A stretch of DNA of 64,000 nucleotides from Nepenthes gracilis (GCA_033239525.1 BSYO01000005.1:22488519-22552518), one strand, 5' to 3'. Shown: positions 32,801-47,800, counted from the first letter of the stretch. A program made the numbers and translations. Notes: generated from the sequence alone by a model not told the origin.

Positions 32801-35800
32801 AAAAAGAAAAAAAACTAAGTAGAAGGAGGAAAATACCGTGAGAGACGCCCAAAATTGAGGAGATGAGAGGCGGATTCGGAGGTTGGTGAGAGAGAAAGGA
32901 GGGAGAGAGAGTGAAAATCGGGCGTGGAGAGGGAGAGGTAGATGAGGGTTTGGAATTGGCGCACGCGGGCGACTGGATGATAAGGAGGGCAGACAGCAGT
33001 GCTCGAGCACGAAGAAGGCGAACGCACGTAGTCTGCACTTGCTTTCCTTTATTTTATTTTATTTTATATGATTTTATTGTTTGATTTATTTATTTATTTA
33101 CTTATTATTATTATTTTTGTGTTTTTTTTTAAATTGAAGATAAGTTATTCCACGGGAGGCGAACAAACACCGTTGGTCGTTCTCAAGCATTCAAAACGCA
33201 CACTATCCAAGGATTTAGTGAGGGGACATCGCCAGTCCGAGCATGTTCAAGTGAGATGAGTTGAGTTTCAAAATAAAATGGTGAGCAATAAATTTAGTTC
33301 TGGAAGTGCTGAACAAGATTTTAAAATATTAATGACACCTAGAAAAAGAAATTGGATGGAAAACAATACTGTAATCGCTACCATCAATGGAGTCATGCTC
33401 GCAAATATATTCATGGTAAGACAATGAGATGAAATTTTATTTCTTACTCATCCAAGGGAGAGTATCATCAATATTCCCAAATTTTAACCCATGAAAGAGG
33501 GCAAGAAATTGAAAAGAAAATCATAATCAGGTCTCATTGACATATCGATAATACACTTAACGGCACTTAAATGAGAAATCAAAACGGGCATAAATACGAG
33601 CATCCGCTAGCGGTCGAGAAGGAGACTATCGATCATACTTCTATAGAGAGTTTGATCAATATTGTTTCCTACATAATCACGATCCAATTTCAATGAAGTG
33701 CTCATCTAAGATTGGAAACGCTTGAAGGTCCTTAATAGACTTTGAGATGAAACTACCAACGGAAGAGTTGAAAGAAGAAAGTATGCCCTATACTCATTTC
33801 AAATTTTTTGAGATTCCAAAACGAATGAGTATGGGAGTCAATAGTAGCACCAAATACAATATCATCAATATAAACTTGGGCTATCAGTATACACTTTTCG
33901 GTCATTTTTACAAATAAGGTTTTATCGATATTATCCCAAACAAAACCATATTCATTGAGGTACGATGTGAGATACTCGTACGAAGCTCTAGGAGCTTGCT
34001 TAAGGCCATATAAGGCCTTTTTGAGTTTATATACATGGTCCGAAAAAGAGGGATTCACAAATTCCTTTGGTTACTCAACATAGACTTTTTTAATAATAAA
34101 AATCAAAGACACTTTAATATCCATTTGATAGAGTTTAAAGCCATGGTATAAACAATCGAGGAAGATTCAAGACGAACTTCGATGCCCACTACAATCCTGC
34201 TACAAGATGAGCTTTATCATAATATTTTTATTTTCATTTTATTTTAAAAATTCATTTATTCCAATGACATTTGGAGTAAGTGCCGGAGAATTAAGGGTAG
34301 TCAAAAATTGATTTAGCTCATCATCCATGGCATTTGTCCTGCATTCATCAATCAGGGCCTCTCCAACCTTTTTCGATCCTAAGTGAGATACATAATAAGC
34401 ATAAGCAATCGGACGCAACCCTCATTTAGGATCACTCTAGAATGAATTATAAGTTTGACTACCGAAAGTTCCTCACTAGAACGATAATCTAATGATGGGA
34501 ATATCCGCCGAGGTTGAATGAAGTGGACGCTCAAATTGATCACCTTCTTGATTAGGGCAATCTCTAGTGTCAAGAAGCTCATTAGGAGTGTCATTGACAA
34601 TGACGTTGATGGACTTCATAACCATTTGTGTGCAAAAATTGTACACTCGATAGGCTCTACTGTTAAGGGAATATCCTAAGAACATTCATTTATTGTTTTT
34701 GGAATTAAACTTACCTAGATTTTTTCTATCACCTATAATAAAGCATTTGCTTATTAAAATATGAAAATATTTTAAGTTTGGTTTCTTCCCTTTTCAAAGT
34801 TCATAGGGTGTCTTATTCATTCCGGTCTTACGGTTGATTATGTGGCAGGCCATGCTTATGGTTTTGCCCCAAAAGTATATAGCAATATTTTTACTTTCCA
34901 TCATGATTTTAACTATTTTTTGAATGACTCAATTTTTACATTCTACAATTCCATTTTGTTGTGGTGTGATAGGAGCAGAGAATTCATGTTGAATTCCTTC
35001 CTCACTACCAAAATTGTCAAAGTTAGAATTTTGAAACTCCTTTTTGTGATCACTTCGTATTTTCACAATAAAAGATCCTTTTTTATTTTTGAGTTTTTTG
35101 CATAGAATCTTCATGTGATCAAAGGTTCCGACTTTTCACAAATGAGGTCAATTTAAGAGTATCTAGAAAAATCATTTATGATCACAAGGATATACTTTTT
35201 ACCCCCTAGGCTCTTGGTTTTAGAAGTTCCCATAAGATTTATATGGATCAACTCAAGGGAACGAGAGGTCAAAAGGTCACCAAGTGAGGGATGATTGGTC
35301 ATAATTTGTTTACCGAGTTGACAAGAACCACACACATGGTGTTTGACATTGGATAATTTGGGGAAGCTTTCAACACAGTTTTTCTTTGATATTTTGGCCA
35401 AGTTTTTAAAGTTCAAATGATCAAGACGTTGATGCAACAATTCTACAGAGTTGACTTTAGCGGGATGGCATCCCAAGACAGAACCCGGCTCTATCCCATA
35501 GAGATTATTAAGAGTTCCCTTACCTTTCAGTACAATAGAGCCCTTTATATCATAAATACAGTATTTTTCTTGAAAGAATCTTACTTCAAGGTTTTCATCA
35601 CACAGTTGACTAATACTCAAGAGGCTTGATGTAAGTTCAAATATATACAGGACATCACAAGGTTTTGAGAGCCCATAAATATTGATCAACCCTTTCGCAA
35701 GGACAGGAGCCTTTGCTTCATCATCAAATACAACCATCCCATCGAGATGGTCAATTAGAGAAAAAAATATGGCTTTATTGCCGAACATGTGTGCCTGGAG

Positions 35801-38800
35801 TATCCACTGTCTAGATACAACATTGAATGATTTTGAGCTTTTAGGACAATATGTGCAACTTTACAATAATAAATTTTGTAGACTTGTTTTAGATTGCTCT
35901 TTTTTATCCATTTTTTTCTTTCCAAATTTACCTTCCGATCTAATCTTTTCACGTGGTCACTTAGTTGTTGAATATGGTTGACCATGTTTTCATTTTTACC
36001 CCTTATCTTTGATTATATAGTAGATTGATGGTGTGACAACAAGGACGAATGTACCCAATTTGTCCACATGCATTGCAGGTGATCACAAACTTAGGGATGG
36101 TGTTGGGTTTTCTAAATTCTTGTCGAAAACAAATATTAGACCCAAATGTTTGTAAGGGTCTTGCAGGTTTTTTTACACTCGTGTTATTCTTTGGTTTGGG
36201 CACGGAATTAGAGCCAATTCGATTCTCAACACTTTTAGGCATTATTTTAGAAATTTTTGGGGCAGCCATGTTTTTGTGAAAAGGTTTTGTAACCGGAACA
36301 AAGATAGTTTTAGAATGTTAACCTAATTTAGAGGCATTCTCGATATAACCCAAGCCCTTTTTGTTTCCTACAAGCTTTTCTAATCCCAACATGTGATCTA
36401 ACTTTTGAGTTTTGCTTGAAAATTTTTTAATATCATTTTTAATATTTTCAAACTCTAATTCCAAAGATTTTAGTTTAGTACATAAGGATCCATTCACCAT
36501 TTCCGGTTTGTTATATTCAACAGTGAACCATTCTAGTTTTGTTATGAGTTTTGTCTTATCCTTTTCAATTTCAATTAATTTTTTATTTAGGATTATATTT
36601 ATTTTCTTTACTTTTAGGCATTTTTTAAATAATTTATCATAGGACTCTTGAAGGCTATCAAATTTATTATCTGATCCCTCACGGGAAGAATCTGATTGTT
36701 CTGATATTGCACTAATAGCTTCATTACCATTAAAAATGAAAGTCTTGAAGGCCATATAATTTACTTTTTCGTCCTCAAAAGATTTAAAAAATTTTTTATC
36801 TTCTTCATCATTTGAGAGAGATACATTTAAAGCTTTTCCTTTTTAACTTTTAAAATTGGGATATTCAGTCTAGATATGATCGAATCCGTGGCATTCGTGG
36901 CATTGGATTCCTTGAGATTTTTTATTTTTTGTCTTTGTTTTTCTTTTTATCTTTTTTGATAGAGTTATGAGACAAGTCTTTCTCCTTGGAGGTTTTTTTG
37001 TTGTTTTTATTTTTGAAGAATTTTTAAAAATTTTTCACAAAGAATGCAATGGATTTGTTTCTTGTGGATTAAGAGAGTGTGTACTCATATGTTTGTAGAG
37101 AGTCAACTAATTCTTCTATTTTTAGTTTGTCAAGGTATTTACTTTTCTCAATAATAGTAACTTTCGGTCTAAATCATTTAGGTAAAGATCGCAAGACTTT
37201 TCGGACAATTCTATTATCAGAAATTCGTTCTCCTAAATTGAATATAGAATTAATAATGTCATTCAATTTTGTATAAAATTTATCAAATGTCTCGTCATTT
37301 TTCATCTTAATTTTTTTAAATTTAGTTGTGAGTATCTACAATTTAAAATTTTAAACAAGTTTAGTTCCTTCGTGAGTAATCTCAAGGATATCCTAAACAT
37401 TCTTCGATATCTCACACATAAAAATACGTTTAAATTCTTCGGAGAATACGGCCATAAAAATAACATGCAACGTCTTACTATTTCAATTATATACATCAAG
37501 TTCTTCTTTAAACCACAAAGATAAAACATTGGGTTCGTCACCCATGGTGCTTCTGGGTGGATTCCACCCAATTTAGATATTAGTTCAGACACGCACATCC
37601 ATCAATTAGAGAAACACTCTCATATGTACTTTCTAGTACACGTAATTCCTCCCATCAAAATAGGAGAAACAGACAGCAATTGACTACTATACATCTAGAT
37701 CGGGGTTGTAAATCAGGGTGAATCTCTGATACCAAATGAAAGAAACTATACGTCTCAAATTATAAAAAAGTTATGATTCCTTGATAAATTAGCAAAAGAA
37801 ATACAAAAATAAATATTTAATACACTAAAAGAATATTTAATTCTAGATTATATAAACGATAACAAGTATAAAGAGTAAAGTAATAAGTAATAATAAAAGG
37901 AGATAATTTTTTGTGATGAAGGGAAGTCTCGATAACCACAGTTATCGAGTAAAACTCTTTGGGTTTCAACGGTTAGAAAAAATATACACTAAGAAGTCAA
38001 CTTACAGATCGGGTAGTATCGACATACTAGCTTAACCGATTTACTCCCGTCTTATGACCTCTACCAATGAATTGCTTGGATTTGCCCACGATAACGAAAC
38101 TGGATACCTTTCAATTTTTACGTCAATCTTTCTTCACGTGCCGTTTGAAGTATCAAACACCACCGGAATCCCTTTTTTACACTACTAATGTTGCCAACAA
38201 AGGTAAATGGATAGGAAGTAATACAATGGTAAAGTAAGAGTGGTGAGAAAACCGTCAGCACAAGGGCACAAGAATATAGTTTTTGGTTTTTTCAAATGGA
38301 GTAATGTTAAAGTATGAAGATTTTTGTTTGCTCTCAAAATGGGCATTCAAAAAATACACAAGTAAGAGTTAGGGCAAATAAAATAAGGAAGAAATATATA
38401 AAGATGCTCGAAAAACTCGTTTAAAAATATGACTGTTGTCACCGTGCTTGAGTACGGCTCAACTGCGTGGCAAGTGCGTCTAGTGTTTCAAGAGAAAAAC
38501 TCTCAGACGCTCGAGCAAGAAGACGGCGAGCTTCAAGCGAGAGGCTACTAGTTTTGGCGCTCAAGCGCATAGCGAACGAACATCAAGCAACAAGCAACTA
38601 GATTTGGTGCTCGAGCGCATGGTGAGCGAACATCAGGTGTATGCCCATCTGAAACTTGGCTCAAGCGCATATCGGGCCTGTGCCGAGCAGCATGGTACTA
38701 AAAGCAGAGCTCGAGCACATAACGAGCGTGTAGTATGTGTAGGTCCTCGAAAACGGACAGCCACAAAAATAAATTGATGCAAAACTTCAATTAATAGAAC

Positions 38801-41800
38801 CCAACATCGACAAATAATCAAATATAGTTATGAAATATACCAGCACATAAATCACATTAATACATCTAATTATTTGAGGCAAACAAATTACAATTATTTC
38901 TATTCACTATGAATATTTTAATATTTGAAGTATTTAATATAAAAATTGATATTTGCATAAAATTAACTAAATAAAATATTAAAACTAATAATAGTACTTA
39001 GTTGAAAACTATGACATATAAATATTCTAAAAATAATATTTTTGTGAAAAGACATTATTTATATAAAATGTAATTTATTTAAATTGGTCACTTTCACTCG
39101 TAACCATATTCTACCTAAAATTTTAAATTGGTTAATTTTTTAACCGTATTTGCTTATAATATTTACATAACTTAATAATATCGTATTAAATTTTAAATCT
39201 AGTAAACTAAGCTAGTCAATGGTGCAATTTTAATCTGCTCTAGCTAACGCGGCTAGAGGTGGTGGCCATTGGCAATCAACTAGAAAAGATAAGTCCATGA
39301 AATTTGAGAATAAAAAGGACCTGGTCCTCTTTGACATTGATCATTTTTACTTCACTTATAATTGCAATTCTACAAGAGTAAATATATACTTTCTATCTCA
39401 AAGTTAAAAACCAATTAAACAACTGCACTTTTGTTAGAAACTTAAACTAAAAATAAATAAAATCATAATTTTATCCAACTAAACGTCACGTAGTTCATAC
39501 TATTGGAATCGATGGATAAGTTCCTCAGCCATGCGCATAAAATATTTTATATTTATCCACACGGCGTACGTAGGGATGCGCTGGAGATGTACCTGCTGGA
39601 ATCACGAAAGCTGGCAAAAGAAGTAGCGCTGTCCATAGCAAAAGCACTGAAGATGGAAGAGCAAGAGATGAAGGAATTACTTGAAGACGGGATGCAATCA
39701 GTGAGCATGAGTTACTATCCGCCATGCCCAAAACCAGAGCTTGTCATGGGACTCGTTCCACACTCGGATGCCAACTTAATCACTGTCATCCTCCAAGTTA
39801 ATGGAGTCGATGGCCTTCAAGTTAAGAATAAAGATGGAGCTTGGATTCCTGTCAATTTCCTCCCCGACTCCTTTGTTGTCAATTTAGGAGACATTCTTGA
39901 GGTAAGTAAACTCACACCCCCTCCCCCAAAAAAAAAAAAAAAAAAAAAGATCTATTTGCCTATTTTTAGACCCAAAGCTAGCTAGGACGTGAATCAAAAT
40001 AGAATCCTGATATAATCAGCATAGTTGTTAGTCGATAGCTTTAAGGTTATGAATTCAATTTATAAAAATAATTTATTAAATAATATAAGATAAAATTATA
40101 TGTAATTACTAGACTCAAGATATTATAAAAAATATATTTTCAGATTTTTTATATTTTTATTTTAATTAATCTTATTCTTTATTGTTATTTTAGTACTTCT
40201 TTTTTTATACCATGTAAATAATTTTTTTCCCCAAATACATCATATTCTATCTTACGTGATATAAAACTATCAGATAGACATTGTTCTTTAGTATATTTTA
40301 CATTTTCTTTTTACAATTTTTTGAGCATCATATTTGTGCAAAATGACATAATCAGTAATAAATTTGGCTTAAAATTTTACCTCACATAAAGTTTGATATT
40401 AAGGTAAAAATAAAAAAAATTAATAATATATTTGATTTAGTTATATAATTTCTTTATATAATTATGGTCCAATTTCATTGCTTTAAGATTATAGAATTAT
40501 TAGAATCCCACGTACCTTGCCCTCCCAAATATATATATATGTCGAACTCTCTCCCACCTATTGTAAACTATCTATTTTACTATACTAGTGTGTTTCCCGC
40601 ATAACTAGAAAATTCAAAGTTTACTAATGTAGCAAGGCAATTAATTGATCTTTTCAACGAATATTATTTTTGTGTGCCAGTACAGAATGAAAATAGGGAT
40701 TCTATTTCTCCAAGATAAATAGTGATACGTCTTCAGATCCAAATCATTGTATGAATTAAGAAGTCGCTTGATTTGCCTAGTGGGTTGGATTGAAGTGGTC
40801 TCGATTTTTGTTCCTAGAAACTTGGATCCTGTATATCACAAAGAATAAATAAGATATTAGAGGATAGTGGGACTCGCACTCAAATATAATTCTCAATATT
40901 TAAATAATAAATCTTTTTTCAACAGAGAAAATGATGGAGGAATATAGAACGCGAAAACGCAAACGGGTGATGGGGGATTGAGTGTATTGTAGAAGATTAA
41001 ATTTCGAGTGGTGTACTTGATAGAAAGCAGCTTTTGAAAGTATCCACATTTTAGGAAGGGTGGCTTTAGGCTGGTTATACTCATAAGCTAAGTGGCTTTG
41101 CTGGCTCTTAGTGCGTGCTAACGCCTGAGAGTATACTTCTAAATGTTAGGATTGTTTAATTGCTTAATTGGGGATCTCTTTTCTTCTCGTAGTAGAGAAG
41201 AGATATTTATAGAGTGATGATCGGTTTAGCCATCCTTGAGTTTCATGAACAATGACAACTGACTACGTGGATCCGCTGAATTATTTCAACCCACATGGAG
41301 GACAGTTATGGTAACTTTTATTGTTTGAGAATATTCACCCCACTATCAAAGCATTCATAGGGGATGTTATATGATAATTATCTCTTGAGAAGATTTGTTG
41401 AATTACAATTGCTATCTAGGGGTGATACGCAATCGTGAGATTGCGATTGTGTGGCTGCATTACGGTAAGTGTTACTTGCCTATATGCGCTATATTGCGAA
41501 GGTTGTCGGCTGTTGAGTTGGAGGGATAAGTGTTGAGGTGGTGCACCACGTAGCCCAAATCACCCGTTTTCTGTAGGGCGATTTTAGGTCGACCTGCTTA
41601 GTCTAACTGGGTTGCCTTCTGGATCTTGTGCTGGAAAGGTTGCATGGTAGGTACTGTTGTTCTAGACCTTCCTCCTTTTAGCAGGTTAAGTTTTTAGGCC
41701 GTTTCATGGATCACTATACCCATTAAATAGGATCATATTTTTTCTTAAATATATCATTGGATTAAAATTTAATGGTCATAATTTAAAATAAAATATTTAA

Positions 41801-44800
41801 AGATAATTATATTTTAATTTTTATAATATTTATATTTATTAAATATTAAATCTAATATTTCAAAAAATTTAATAAAAATAATTATTTAGAATATATTGTT
41901 CAATGTCTGAATTCAAACTGTATGAATTTTTTAATTCAACAACCTAAATAAAAAAAATAGGGTTATATTTTTACCTTGGAGAAGTAGAATTCTAAAAGCT
42001 TTAAGTTCAATAGGAAACTTCCTAGTATAATATCATTGAATTAACATGAAAAATGTTTCAATTTTAAATGCCTCGTAGTTAATATGAAATCCCTAATTTT
42101 GAAATGTGATTGTATTGTATTCATTCTTTAACATCCTTTTTATATTCTTAAGAAATCATTAAGTCTCAATAGTGAGCAACGACAGTGTAGAGATTTTGGT
42201 CACTCTTGTGTGGAAAGTGGCAGGAATAAAAAAAAGGTCAGAGTGGTTACAGTTGGTTGAAATGAATAAAAAGTCGGAGTGGTTACACTTAGTCGGAGTA
42301 GATGAAAGGTTGTAGTAGTTATACTTGTCGAAATAAAATCTCCTGAGCGAAAAATCTGAAGTGGAACCTTCGGAGAGCTTCACAAGGCCAAAGATATGAA
42401 AATTTGCCGGAATGATAAAGTCACAATGAAAGGTCAACTACTAACGGCTGATAATAACTTGTCTAAAAAAGCTAACCTATAAAGTCTGTGCAAGGCTTTA
42501 TAGAAAATGAAGGTGATTTTTCAGAATTGATAGCCATTTTGCATAGTAGGTTATCTGGTCCCAATAGGAAGACGTGTTATAGAGTTGGTGGTAGAATTTA
42601 CTATACACGCAACCACCTTGGAGAAGCAAGTAGTCGCTCGGTGTATATATATGTGTGTGTGTATATGCTGAGCGAGTAAATTAGAGTGTGAGAGAGAGCC
42701 TAGAAAAAGTGAGTGCAAAAGAGAAAAATAGAGAGAAAATGAGAAGTCATTATTTTTACTCTTGTATTCTTGCTCTTACTCTGTTCTCAATTCTCTAAGG
42801 GTTTGTTTAACTAAGATTTTTGTAACCAAAAATTTCATAGTGCGATTTTATGGACTAAATATTCCATGATTTTTTTCTCTTTTTTAGAAGAGGGTTTCTA
42901 CGTAAAATTGTGTGTTTCAATTCTCTCCTATCTCTTCGTCGTGTACGTGTGTGTTCGTTATCTTTGTCCTCTCGATTTCACTGATCGACTGACATTCCTT
43001 CCCTAACAATTAGTATCATAGCGAGGTTATTTGTGTCAATGTTAAAATTTGTTGAAACCAATGGAAGTGGGAAACAAGATGATCTATTTGAACGGCACAA
43101 ATCATGATACTTGGAAAAGTAAGATGGTTGTCCTACTGTTTGTGAAGACAATGCATCCTCAAGTGTTCGCTGTGCAGAAGCCTGATGCGAAATCAGATGA
43201 AGAATGGGGTTTTGAGCATGTTAGGTCTGTTGCTATATTTGGTAATTTGTGACTGATAATGTCTATAATCATATCCGAAATGAGACGGATGCGAAGACAC
43301 TATGTGAGAAGTTAGAAACTCTCTATACCTCTAAGACAGGCAACAACAAGCTATTTTACTTGAATAAATTAATACAAGTGAAGTACAAGGAGGGAACGCC
43401 CATTACCAATCACCTAAATGAGTTTCAAAGGTGCGTTGACTAGCTAAATGGCATAGGCAACAAATTTGATGACGAAGTGCTAGGTTTGTGACTCATAATA
43501 ATTTTGCCAGACTCTTGGGAGATGATACGGATTACCATAGCCAATACTACTCCAGATGGTGTGGTGACCTTGGAAATGGCAAAATGAGTTATGTTAAACG
43601 AGGAGATGAGGTGTCGGTCGTAAGCCTCTTCTTTCTCTCAGTACTCTGACCTACTAGTCACAGAATTATAGGGAAGAAGCAAAGAGCGTGGCTCAAAGTC
43701 TGGAGAGAAGGGCTGCAATAAATCCCGATTGAGGTATCAAAATCTCGAGTGCCATTACAACGGGAAGAAAGACCATATCAAGAAATATTGTTACAAGTGA
43801 AAAGAAAATGATAATAAATTCGAGAAGGGACGATGTGAGAAGAAGGCATCGGTCTTAGTCGTCATCGAAAAAGATCTTCTGCTGACTTGTGATATAGATG
43901 ATATGGTAAACTTAACCGATCACTAGTCCAACTAGGTGGTGGATTCAGGTGCTTTACTCCACGTCACATTCAGAAGGGGATTATTCACATCTTATATTTC
44001 GGAAGATTTTGGAGTGATAAGGATGAAAAATAAAGAAATATCCCGAGGCGTTAGCAGAGGTGACGTATCGCTTGTCACCAATAATGGGATGAGGCTGTTG
44101 CTGAAAGACATTTGGCATGTGCTTGATATACGGTTGAATATAGTTTTAGCCAACAAATTAAATGATAAAGGGTATTACAATACCTTCTATGAAGGAGTAT
44201 GGAGATTGACTAGAGGGTCTCTAGTTGTTACTCGTGGAAAGAAGGTCTCCGGCCTATATGTGACACAAGCCTCTGCTACGGCTGGAGAAGTAAATGTTAC
44301 TAGTAGTAAGGGGTCCTCAAATTTGTGGCACCGTTGGTTAGGCAATATGAGTGAAAAAGGGTTAAGCAACTTGGTCAAGAAAGGCCTCATTCTAGGAGTA
44401 AGGGAGACCGGGCTGAGGACTTATCTTCACTGCATGGCGGGGAAGTAGCAGTGAGTCTCATTCCGAGTAGACTTGTCCAACAAGAAGGCCAAACCACTTG
44501 AACTGGTACACACCGATATGTTTGGGCCGTTCAAAAAGAAGTCATTTGGATGAGCACAATACTTTGTCTCATTCATTAACGATTGCTTGAGGAAGTTGTG
44601 GGTTTACCCACTCAATACCAGGGATCAAGTCCTTAGAATCTTTGAGCATTTTTATACTCTGGTTGAATTGTAGACGAGAAGAAAATTGAAGTGCATTCGA
44701 AGTGATAATGGCAGTGAGTGCATCGAAACTTTTGATACCTATCGCCAGTCGAATGGTATTCGACACTAGAAGATACCACCGAAAATACCACAACTGAATG

Positions 44801-47800
44801 GGGACGAGCAGATGAACCGTATGTTGATGGAGAGAGTCAGATGTGAACTCTCTGAAGCAAAGCTCCGGAACATTTCGGACAGAGGCCTTGAGAACCACTG
44901 CTTATATCATCAATAGATCATGGTCTAGCCCATTAAATAGAGAAGTCCCAGAGAAAATGTGGTTCGAGAAAGAACCATCCTATGATCAACTTTAGATATT
45001 TGGATGTAAGGCCTTCGTTCACATTCCAAATGATGAAAGGACAAAGTTGAAACTGAAGACAATATAATGTGTCTTTTTAGGCTATGGAGAAGACGAGTTG
45101 GGATTTAGACTCTACGATCCAATTGAGAAAAAGCTTGTCAAATCAATGGACGTGGTGTTTGCTAAGAATGAAACTATTGAAGATATCGGCAAAGAAAAAA
45201 GGGTCATGTCTAACACCGGTTGAGTTAAAAAGATAAGTGTTGATATTATCCGACCAGTACCTCTTTGTTAAGAGGTTGATGGTCAAGGCACGGCCGAAGA
45301 AGACAATGAAGAGATACCAACACCGGACAATGTTGAGGATGGTAAAAATGTTACAGAGACGGTTGAGATCGTTTCTGTTAGATGATATTCAAGAGACCGA
45401 CGACCATCTGTTCACCTGTTGCCTAGTGAATACATCTTACTCACTGATGGCGGGGAGCCTAAAAGCTTTGGAAAAGTTATGGGAGGCAAACACAATGTGA
45501 AATTGATGGAAGCCATACAGGATGAGATAGGTTCGTTATATGAAAATTATAAATTTGAGTTGGTTGAATTATCAAAAGGAAAAGAGCCCTGAAGAACAAG
45601 TGGGTCTTTCGTTTAAAGACTGATGAGAGCACCTCGCAATTGAGGTATAAGGCGCAATTGGTAGTAAAAGAATTCAACCAACGAAAGGGTATCGACTTTG
45701 ATGAGATATTCACCTGTTGTGAAAATGTCTTCTATTCGAGTAGTACTCGAATTGGCCGCCGTCCTTAGCTTAGAGGTGGAACAGTTGAATGTGCAGATGG
45801 CTAATCCGTACAATAATCTCAAGGAGGAGATCTATATGGAGTAGCCAGAGGGATTCCGGTTAAGGGGAAGGAACAACTGATGTGTCGTTTGAAGAAAAGC
45901 TTGTATGGGCTAAAATAAGTTCTGAGGTAATAGTATAAGAAGTTCGACTCTATTATGGTGGAAGACTATTTTGGACCACTGCGTTTTTGTTCGAGGGTTT
46001 TCAAAGATGATTTTATCATTCTCCTACTCGATGTGAATGATATGCTAATCGTTGGTCGTAATGTCTCACATATCACCAAATTGAAGTAATAACTTGGGAA
46101 AGCATTCAAATTATGGAGATTGTGGGTATCAACATATTTCGTGACTGTAAGTCAAAGAGATTGTGGATGTATCAAGAAAATTATGTGGAGAATATGCTCT
46201 AATGCTTCAACATGGACAAGTCCAAATCAATGAGTACTCCACTGACATGTCACTTCAAATTAAACAATCGATAGTGTCCGAACTCAAATGTTGAGAAAGC
46301 GAGTATGAGAAGCGTACCCTACTCATCGGTCGTAGGTAGCTTGATGTATGCTATGGTGTGTATGATGCCAGACATTGTACATGCGGTTGGCATCATTAGC
46401 TGATTTCTGTCGAATCCTAGCAAGCAATATTGGTCAGCAGTAAAGTGGATACTAAGATATTTCTGGGAGATTTTTAAAATATGTGTGTGTTTTGGAAGTG
46501 ACAAGGCTCTGTTGGTAGGATACACTGATATTGATATAGTCGGTGATGTTGACTCCCAAAAATTCACTTCAGGATACCTGGTTAAGTTTGTCGGAGGAGC
46601 CATTTCTTGACAGTTGAAATTGTAAAAATGCATTGCTTTTTCAACCACTAAGGTAGAGTTCATTGTTATGATTGAGGTCAATAATGAGATGTTGTAAATG
46701 AAGAAATTCATCTAGGAACTTGGTTTTAAATCGGAGAAGTACGTGATACTTTGTAATAGCCAAAGTACTATACATCTTTATAGAAACTCCTCATTTCACT
46801 CGAGATCAAAATATATTGATATTCGATATTATTTGGTGAGAGATGTCATTAGCACGGGATTACTATAATAGAAAAAGGTTCAAATTGAGGAGAATGAGTT
46901 AAATATGATGACTAAGGTACTGCCAAAGGAGAAGCTTGAAACTTGTTGTAGTATAGTTGGATTGACGGATTTAGTTTTCCCATAGTCGTGGGGAAACATT
47001 TGTGGAGATTTTAGGTCACTCTCATGTGGGAAGTGACCGGAATGGAAGAAAGGTCGGTGGTTATATTTGGCCGGAATGGATGAAAGGTTGAAGTAAAATC
47101 TCCTGTGTGGAAAATTTAGAGTGGAACCTCCAGACAACTTCACAAGGTTGAAGAGATGAAAATTTGCATGAATGACAAAGTCACAAGGAAGGTCAACTAT
47201 TGATGGCAAAAAAACAGTCTGTCTGAAAAAGTTGACCTGTAAAATTTGTGCAAATAACAGCCTTTGCAGAAAAGAAAGGTGATTTTTCAAAGTTAGTAAC
47301 CGTTTTGCAGAGTAGATTATCTGCTCCTAATAGGAAGGCGTCTTGCAAAATTGGTGGTAGGATTTGTTGTGCACGCAGCCACCTTAAAGAAGTAGGTGGT
47401 CGCCCGGTGTATATATATGTGTGTGTATGCTGAGCGAGTAAGTTAGAGTGCGAGAAAGAGCATGAGAAAAAGTTAGCACGAAAGAGAAAAATAGAGAGAA
47501 AATAAGGAATCGTCATTTTTTGCTATTGTATTCTATATTTGTATTTTGCTCTTACTCTATTCTTGATTCTCTAATGGTTTGTGTAACCAAAAATTTTATA
47601 GTATAATTTACAGATTATGTGTCATATGATTTTTCTTTCTTATTTAGAAGAGGGTTTCTACGTAAAATTGTATCTTTTAATTCTCTCTTATCTCTTCATT
47701 ATGTGCTTGTGCATCCATTATTTTTATCTTTTCAGTTTCACTAATTGATCGGTATTTCTTTCCCAACAAAAAGTATCATTTTATAGAGAGTAAATTTATT

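Larger units (their letters stand above)
29006..38862 (-). mobile_element. Complete Sire-like Ty1/Copia element in intron 2, 9.86 kb
   Basis: LTRs at 29006-30114 and 37737-38862, target duplication CATCT (29001-29005 and 38863-38867), and an initiator-Met primer site TGGTATCAGAG beside the 5' LTR. The minus strand carries gag, PR, IN, RT and RNase H in Copia order with motifs of the Sire/Maximus lineage. About 3.2 kb of extra DNA lies before the 3' LTR. Coding parts are broken: an RT stretch seems deleted and integrase has HIN where HxD is expected. It accounts for nearly all of intron 2 and is antisense to the host gene. Confidence 0.93.
42186..47768 (+). mobile_element. Tork-like Ty1/Copia element in intron 3, 5.6 kb
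   Basis: LTRs 42186-43008 and 47001-47768 surround a plus-strand gag-PR-IN-RT-RNH region, in the same orientation as the host gene. The protease and RNase H blocks match the Tork lineage. Many in-frame stops occur. No flanking duplication is visible (GACAG against AAAAG), and a primer-site-like sequence follows the second LTR. Confidence 0.88.

Noticed and set aside
32609..33010. 133-codon minus-strand ORF
   Set aside because: Low-complexity Ser/Pro/Leu content, three overlapping open frames and no domain; not enough for a gene call.
42181..47773. Target duplication for the Tork-like element
   Set aside because: Flanks GACAG and AAAAG do not match, and shifting the ends by a few bases gives no better pair.
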